Source: Myxococcales bacterium (GTDB lineage: Bacteria > Myxococcota > Polyangia > Fen-1088). From it: a stretch of DNA of 9,228 nt. Location: NCBI GenBank assembly GCA_003153875.1, contig PMBY01000186.1:15880-25107 (forward strand). Direction: 5' to 3'. Within the stretch, counting starts at the first letter, position 1; each line of letters begins with the position of its first letter. Positions 5,275-9,228 of this stretch are shown one piece after another. The translations under genes were made by a program, and so were the position numbers. The notes below the pieces were generated by a model that saw nothing but the letters and a program-made list of their open reading frames with translations, was not told the origin of the DNA and made no database searches.

Positions 5275-8097
5275 ATGAAAAAGTTTTGGCTTTTCTCTTG
5301 CCTGGTGCTTTTGGCCGGCTCCCTCGCTGCTGCGGGGTGCAGTCGATCCTCGGGAACTTATGTGGTGCTCGATCTTCGCGGCAGCCTCTCGAATATTCGG
5401 AGCATCGCAGTGGATCTGGACATGGGTGGTCAGAAGGCCAACGCTGTCTTCACAGCGCCTGTCGCTTCGACCATCACGCTTCCGACCGATGCCATTTTGC
5501 AGATCCAACATGGCTCGGGGATGCTCTATGTAACTGCAACGGCCAAGGCGGTTGACCAACAGGTTCTAGGGACTGGGACTGGCTCGGGCCCGGTGGTGGC
5601 AGGCGAGACGAAACACATCACGGTGCAGTTCGGCGGCAGCGAGGGCGACGCCGGGGTTTTCGACGGCAGCGACGGTCCCGGGGGCTCATCAGGCGACGCC
5701 CCTGTCGATCACTTCGGGCCAGAAGGCAGCGGCGGATTTGGCGGCAGTTCGGGTGGATTTGGCGGCAGCGGCGGTATGGGTGGTTTTGGCGGCAGCGGTG
5801 GTATGGGTGGGCTTGGCGGCAGCATCGGAGCCGCTGGCAGCAGTGGGGCAGGGGGCCAGGCTCAAGATGCGGCTCCCGACGGTGCCAATGGCGGCACCGG
5901 CGGCGGCGCGGGCGGCGGAACCGGAATGGCGACCATCGTGAGCGAGCCCTCGTCGCTCCCCTTCGGCAACGTGTCCCTCAACAGCACGAGCGCGCCGCAA
6001 ACGACCACCATTCGCAACGTGGGCAGCGCGGTGGCGCCGGCCCTGATGGTGAAGGCGCCCCCGCCGAACTCATCGTTCGCGGTCAAGACCGACACCTGTT
6101 CCGGGAGAACCCTGGCGCCGAGCGATGTCTGTACTGTCTCGGTGGTCTTCTCGCCCAGCTCGCTGGGGGCTGCGTCGGCGACGCTGTCGGTGGTTGCTGG
6201 ATCTGGCAGCGGTACGGACATCACTCTCACCGGTTCGGGCCTCGGTTCCTCGACCGGGTTGACTCTGCAACCAACAGAGGCGCCATTCAATGTGGTCGAC
6301 GTGGGCAGCAGTGGCAACGTGACCTTCACCGTGAACAACACGGGCAGTTCGTCTGCGTCCATGCTGCTGGTGAGCAACTCGAGCGGTCCCGCATTCCGGA
6401 TCACCGCCGACCAGTGCAGCAACCGAGCGCTGGCCGCCCACACGTCGTGCACTTTCGTGGTGACTTTCGCCCCCAATGCCGTCGGGCCAGCCAGTGGGAG
6501 TGTGATGGTGACATCGCCCGGTGGCACCACTCCTCTGACCGCATCTCTGACCGGAACCGGTCGCGATTACGTCACGCTGACGGTGAAATTGTCGGGCGGT
6601 GGGAGCGGAACCATCTCGGGAAACGGGCTGACCTGTCAGGCCGGGATATGCACGGGCCAGTACCCGCGCACGGACCCGGTCAATCCACCGAACATTGTTT
6701 TGACAGCCACGCCGGCCCCGTCCTCGACCTTCGGGGGCTGGATGGGCGGCGGCGGATGCGCGGCTGGGACCACGTGCACGCTCGCCCTGAGTTCCTCCAC
6801 GATTGTAACGGCTGCCTTCAACACCACCACTCCCATGGTCCAGGTAGGGCTGAACGTTTTTTGGCTCGCCGGACAAACTGGAACCCTGCGCTCGGCGGAC
6901 AACCTCCTGAACTGTTCGGGCTTGTGCGCGCCGGTTTCTCTTCCGGCTAACACCACCATCACCTTGTCGGCGAAAGCCGATTCCGGCTCTACCTTTGTCG
7001 GCTGGACAGAGGGACCCTGTCGCGGCACCACGAACCCGTGCACCTTCACACTTGCCAGCGATGTCGTCGTGTCGGCCACCTTCGGTCCGCCGGCGTACAT
7101 GTTCGTCACGTCGACTTCGGTGATTCCTGGCAAGCTGGGCGGCCTGGCCGGAGCCGACACGGAGTGCGCGAGCCGCGCGCTGATGGCCCACCTGCCAGGC
7201 AGCTACCGGGCGTGGCTGGACAGCAGCGCTGGCTCAGCCAGCTCCAGGGTTGGCAACGGGGGTTGGGTGCGCGTGGATGGCCGCCCCTTCGCGCGCAACA
7301 TCGCGACGTTGGGCGTGGCGGGAAATCAAGTCGTGTACTACCCGCCGCGCATCAATGAGCTGGGCGATGACGTCGGGCCGGCCCATGTCCTTGTCGCCAC
7401 TGGCGGCAACCCGGGTGGTTCGACGATTGGTAGTTACTGCAACGACTACAATGGAAGCGGATCGCTCTACGCAGGAGACGCCATCGCGGGCAGCGGCACC
7501 TGGGCCTACACCCAAGCCATCGCCAACGGCTGTTTGACCGCGCTTCGGCTGTACTGTTTTCGCACTGACCTTCTGCCGGTCGACATCACACCCGCGTCGG
7601 TGCCGGGTCGCCGTGTATTCGTGACCGCCTCTGCATGGCAGCCGTCCGGCAACATCGCCAAGGCGGACGCCTTCTGCCAAACCGACGCCAAGCTGGCCGG
7701 GTTGCCCAACTTCAACACATTCGTTGCCTTGCTGGCCACCAGCACAACGTCGATGCTGTCGCGTTTGCACACAGGCGGCGCGCCCTGGAAACGGGTTGAC
7801 GATGTCTTCGCCTTCCGCAGCCCGGACGATCTGGTGGCGAACAACCTGCTGGCACCGATCGACCTCGTGGCGGACGGCAGTCTGTACGGCGACTTCAACT
7901 TCTGGTCAGGAGCCGGCAGGCCCGAGTCGGCCAGCTTGAGCGATGTTTCCTGCCAGGACTGGAGCAACTCGAGCGCCATGGCCCACGGCCTGTACGGCAA
8001 CGCGAACCTTTCCGGCGGCCCCGACTGGTTTAGCAACTCGTCGAATACCTTCACCTGCGACAAGACCGACGTGCATCTGCTGTGCGCCGAACCGTAG
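5275..8097 (+). CDS. Large lipoprotein with paired ASH, InlB-like and DUF1554/lectin-like domains
   Basis: A 940-residue protein. Residues 1-22 are a lipoprotein signal with lipobox AAGC (Cys22, Ser23, suiting outer-membrane sorting). A small beta domain spans about 27-130 and a Gly/Ser-rich linker about 135-222. Two ASH/choice-of-anchor-D Ig-like domains follow (223-325 and 329-430), each with a Cys pair before the F.P strand. Next are two InlB-like repeats (about 432-514 and 518-605), each with FxGW and two Cys pairs. Two DUF1554-like modules close the protein (608-764 and 779-940), each starting with an FVT strand and carrying four cysteines: 631/722/753/761 and 801/893/928/937. Known: DUF1554 proteins are thought to adopt a C-type-lectin-like fold. 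Inference: a surface binding or adhesion protein whose ligand is unknown. The ATG at 5275 lacks a strong Shine-Dalgarno and follows the TPR stop by 24 bases. Domain names are assigned by motif recognition only. Confidence 0.88.
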   Translation: MKKFWLFSCLVLLAGSLAAAGCSRSSGTYVVLDLRGSLSNIRSIAVDLDMGGQKANAVFTAPVASTITLPTDAILQIQHGSGMLYVTATAKAVDQQVLGTGTGSGPVVAGETKHITVQFGGSEGDAGVFDGSDGPGGSSGDAPVDHFGPEGSGGFGGSSGGFGGSGGMGGFGGSGGMGGLGGSIGAAGSSGAGGQAQDAAPDGANGGTGGGAGGGTGMATIVSEPSSLPFGNVSLNSTSAPQTTTIRNVGSAVAPALMVKAPPPNSSFAVKTDTCSGRTLAPSDVCTVSVVFSPSSLGAASATLSVVAGSGSGTDITLTGSGLGSSTGLTLQPTEAPFNVVDVGSSGNVTFTVNNTGSSSASMLLVSNSSGPAFRITADQCSNRALAAHTSCTFVVTFAPNAVGPASGSVMVTSPGGTTPLTASLTGTGRDYVTLTVKLSGGGSGTISGNGLTCQAGICTGQYPRTDPVNPPNIVLTATPAPSSTFGGWMGGGGCAAGTTCTLALSSSTIVTAAFNTTTPMVQVGLNVFWLAGQTGTLRSADNLLNCSGLCAPVSLPANTTITLSAKADSGSTFVGWTEGPCRGTTNPCTFTLASDVVVSATFGPPAYMFVTSTSVIPGKLGGLAGADTECASRALMAHLPGSYRAWLDSSAGSASSRVGNGGWVRVDGRPFARNIATLGVAGNQVVYYPPRINELGDDVGPAHVLVATGGNPGGSTIGSYCNDYNGSGSLYAGDAIAGSGTWAYTQAIANGCLTALRLYCFRTDLLPVDITPASVPGRRVFVTASAWQPSGNIAKADAFCQTDAKLAGLPNFNTFVALLATSTTSMLSRLHTGGAPWKRVDDVFAFRSPDDLVANNLLAPIDLVADGSLYGDFNFWSGAGRPESASLSDVSCQDWSNSSAMAHGLYGNANLSGGPDWFSNSSNTFTCDKTDVHLLCAEP
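5731..5830 (+). repeat. Gly-rich tandem repeat (GFGGSGGMG type)
   Basis: Tandem GGC/GGT-rich units encode GFGGSSG, GFGGSGGMG, GFGGSGGMG and GLGGSIG in the linker of the large lipoprotein. The two central 27-bp units are almost identical in DNA. The repeat forms a flexible spacer between the N-terminal beta domain and the ASH domains, and its length could change by slippage in frame. Confidence 0.85.
7096..7566 (+). other. DUF1554/C-type-lectin-like module, copy 1 (coding sub-region)
   Basis: Residues 608-764 of the lipoprotein. It starts with MFVTSTS, then GLAGADTEC, PGSYRAWLDSS and SASSRV, and ends with LRLYCFRTD. Cysteines are at 631, 722, 753 and 761; the outer and inner pairs could form the two disulfides expected for a lectin-like fold. 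Its CASRA...GSYRAWL section resembles the Leptospira-type DUF1554 signature. Confidence 0.7.
7609..8094 (+). other. DUF1554/C-type-lectin-like module, copy 2 (coding sub-region)
   Basis: Residues 779-940. It starts with VFVTASAW, then ADAFCQTDAKLAGLPNF, SMLSRL and WKRVDD, and ends with HLLCAEP at the C-terminus. Cysteines are at 801, 893, 928 and 937, with spacings of 92, 35 and 9 against 91, 31 and 8 in copy 1. Residue identity to copy 1 is low, but the order of blocks and the cysteine pattern agree, which points to an old internal duplication. Confidence 0.65.
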
Positions 8098-8104
8098 CCC
8101 TGCG

Positions 8105-9228
8105 CTATCTGATCCGCCGCGGCTTGTCGGGAGACGCCAGGTTCACTGGATGATCGAGATCGACCGGCGCATCCGGATCCAGAGGCAAGGACGGTTCCAG
8201 GTCGACCGGCACATTGAGATCCAACGGTGGCTCATTCGCTGCGCTCGGCGCGTCGGACTGTGGGGCCAGCGGCCGGAGAGTCATCTTGCCCGCTGTGACC
8301 GCGGCATGCGGTGAGGAAGGGGAGGGTCGCGCAGCGGCCGGGACGCGTGAGACCTGCGATGGCCGACTGAGCGGACCTTGAATGCTCCCCACCAGGGGGG
8401 CGGCCGGCTCCCTGCTTGCCGCCGGAATCTCGATCGCGTCGCCTGACGCGGCCGTTGTGCCAGCAGAGTGGGTCGCTTGCGGCGGGCCGCCCGGGGCCTG
8501 CGGCTTGCGCGACACGGTCAAGTAGGGGAGGGCGTCGTCAATCTGGTGCTCGAGTGCGTGCGAAACGTTTTCCTGACGTCGCTCCCACACCAGGTTGATG
8601 GTCATCTCGTGGATCTTGGCCTTGATCACGTGATACGGCCGCTCCACCTGCATCCCCTTCGCGCTCACGTGGATGATGTGATAGCCCTTGGGCACCTTCA
8701 GGGTGACGTTGCCTTGCTTGGGCGTTGCCGCTGCTTTGGCGCGATCCTGGTCGAGCCACACGCGCGCCCCTTCCACCGGGCCGCTGTCGTCCACGACCGT
8801 GATCTTGAACTCCGCCTCGGATGCCTCCAGGTTGAAGGCCACGAAGGCGGTCTTGCGGGGAAACACCTCAACCGCCTCATAGGGTTCGCTTAGAACCAGC
8901 ACCTGGCGTCCGCGCGTGTAGATGCCGTACAAGTGGACGAAGTACTTGCCCTTGGGAATGCCTCGAAAGGTCGTGCTGCGCTCGACCTGCCAGGCCTCGA
9001 AGCGCCGCTTGCGTTGCCCCAGCCATTCCAGCTTCTTCTTGTATGCGCTGGGGTTCTCAATCACCGGCGTCTGGTTGTTTTGTGAAATGAGGACCGAGAA
9101 CATCTCCTCCTTGGAATCGGGATCCCACTGCACGCGCACCACGATGGCGCCGCGGAACGAGAGAACCACCAGCCACGCGACGGATCCCAGCAGCGCCAGC
9201 ACGGACAAACCGACGACCAAGGGGTTGA
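8105..9228 (-). CDS. Membrane-anchored protein with PEGA/carboxypeptidase-regulatory-like beta domains (partial, 5' end probably outside window)
   Basis: The frame is open to the window edge; 373 codons plus the stop are seen. A single N-terminal membrane segment (VVGLSVLALLGSVAWLVVL) is followed by a beta-rich domain (about 100 residues, GIPKGKYFVHLYGIY) and a second beta domain with PVEGARVWLD, ATPKQGNVTLKVPKGYHIIHV and KGMQVERPY, which resembles PEGA or carboxypeptidase-regulatory folds. A Pro/Ala/Ser-rich linker and a Pro/Asp/Leu tail with two PVDL units follow. The only in-window start near the edge is TTG at 9220, which would put the membrane segment at residue 1 without preceding positive residues, so the true start is probably upstream. 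Inference: an inner-membrane-anchored periplasmic protein of structural or binding role. No catalytic motif is seen. Its stop converges on the lipoprotein gene with 7 bases between. Confidence 0.75.
   Translation of the reverse strand, partial: NPLVVGLSVLALLGSVAWLVVLSFRGAIVVRVQWDPDSKEEMFSVLISQNNQTPVIENPSAYKKKLEWLGQRKRRFEAWQVERSTTFRGIPKGKYFVHLYGIYTRGRQVLVLSEPYEAVEVFPRKTAFVAFNLEASEAEFKITVVDDSGPVEGARVWLDQDRAKAAATPKQGNVTLKVPKGYHIIHVSAKGMQVERPYHVIKAKIHEMTINLVWERRQENVSHALEHQIDDALPYLTVSRKPQAPGGPPQATHSAGTTAASGDAIEIPAASREPAAPLVGSIQGPLSRPSQVSRVPAAARPSPSSPHAAVTAGKMTLRPLAPQSDAPSAANEPPLDLNVPVDLEPSLPLDPDAPVDLDHPVNLASPDKPRRIR
8157..8223 (-). repeat. Two-copy 42-bp direct repeat encoding PVDL units
   Basis: Two similar 25-base segments (8157-8181 and 8199-8223) share CGACCGGC and GATCCA and lie 42 bases apart. 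They encode two 14-residue units, one reading NVPVDLEPS and the other DAPVDLDHP, in the C-terminal tail of the minus-strand protein. It is a minor internal duplication in a low-complexity tail. Confidence 0.6.

Noticed and set aside
6070..7191. Minus-strand frame of 373 codons inside the large lipoprotein gene
   Set aside because: Arg/Gly/Gln-rich with no recognisable domain, and it lies opposite well-supported ASH and InlB-like domains.

Overview
The window reads as a chromosomal stretch from a high-GC, didermic, predatory- or soil-type bacterium, most likely Myxococcota (Polyangia-like). This is inferred from protein style, not from a marker gene. The signs are two lipoproteins with long Gly/Ser linkers, a TPR protein with the 'FYQRWWFWTG' type of C-terminal membrane anchor, lipoproteins carrying ASH ('choice-of-anchor D') domains, Cys-paired InlB-like repeats and DUF1554-like domains, and strong third-position GC. 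No rRNA, tRNA, CRISPR array, transposase or phage gene is visible.

Layout. (1) Positions 1-1844, minus strand: the 5' part of a large lipoprotein c-type cytochrome. It is open to the window edge and has five CXXCH haem motifs: three in near-identical tandem modules and two in a different C-terminal module. (2) Positions 1851-1990: a short divergent intergenic region. (3) Positions 1991-4360, plus: a polytopic GT-C-type (GT39/PMT/ArnT-like) membrane glycosyltransferase with a soluble C-terminal domain of about 240 residues. (4) Positions 4459-5250, plus: a secreted or periplasmic TPR protein with a C-terminal membrane anchor. (5) Positions 5275-8097, plus: a 940-residue lipoprotein in which every recognisable domain type occurs twice (ASH x2, InlB-like x2, DUF1554/lectin-like x2). 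(6) Positions 8105-9228, minus, converging on (5) with 7 bases between the stop codons: a membrane-anchored protein with PEGA/carboxypeptidase-regulatory-like beta domains, probably cut at its N-terminus by the window edge.

How they may work together. All five products are envelope proteins (two lipoproteins, one polytopic enzyme, two membrane-anchored periplasmic proteins). The TPR and ASH/lectin-like lipoprotein genes are 24 bases apart and probably co-transcribed. The glycosyltransferase gene lies 98 bases upstream and may belong to the same unit. The multihaem lipoprotein is divergently transcribed from the glycosyltransferase. No named pathway can be assigned. The most distinctive content is the internally triplicated multihaem lipoprotein and the paired-domain surface lipoprotein with two four-cysteine lectin-like modules.
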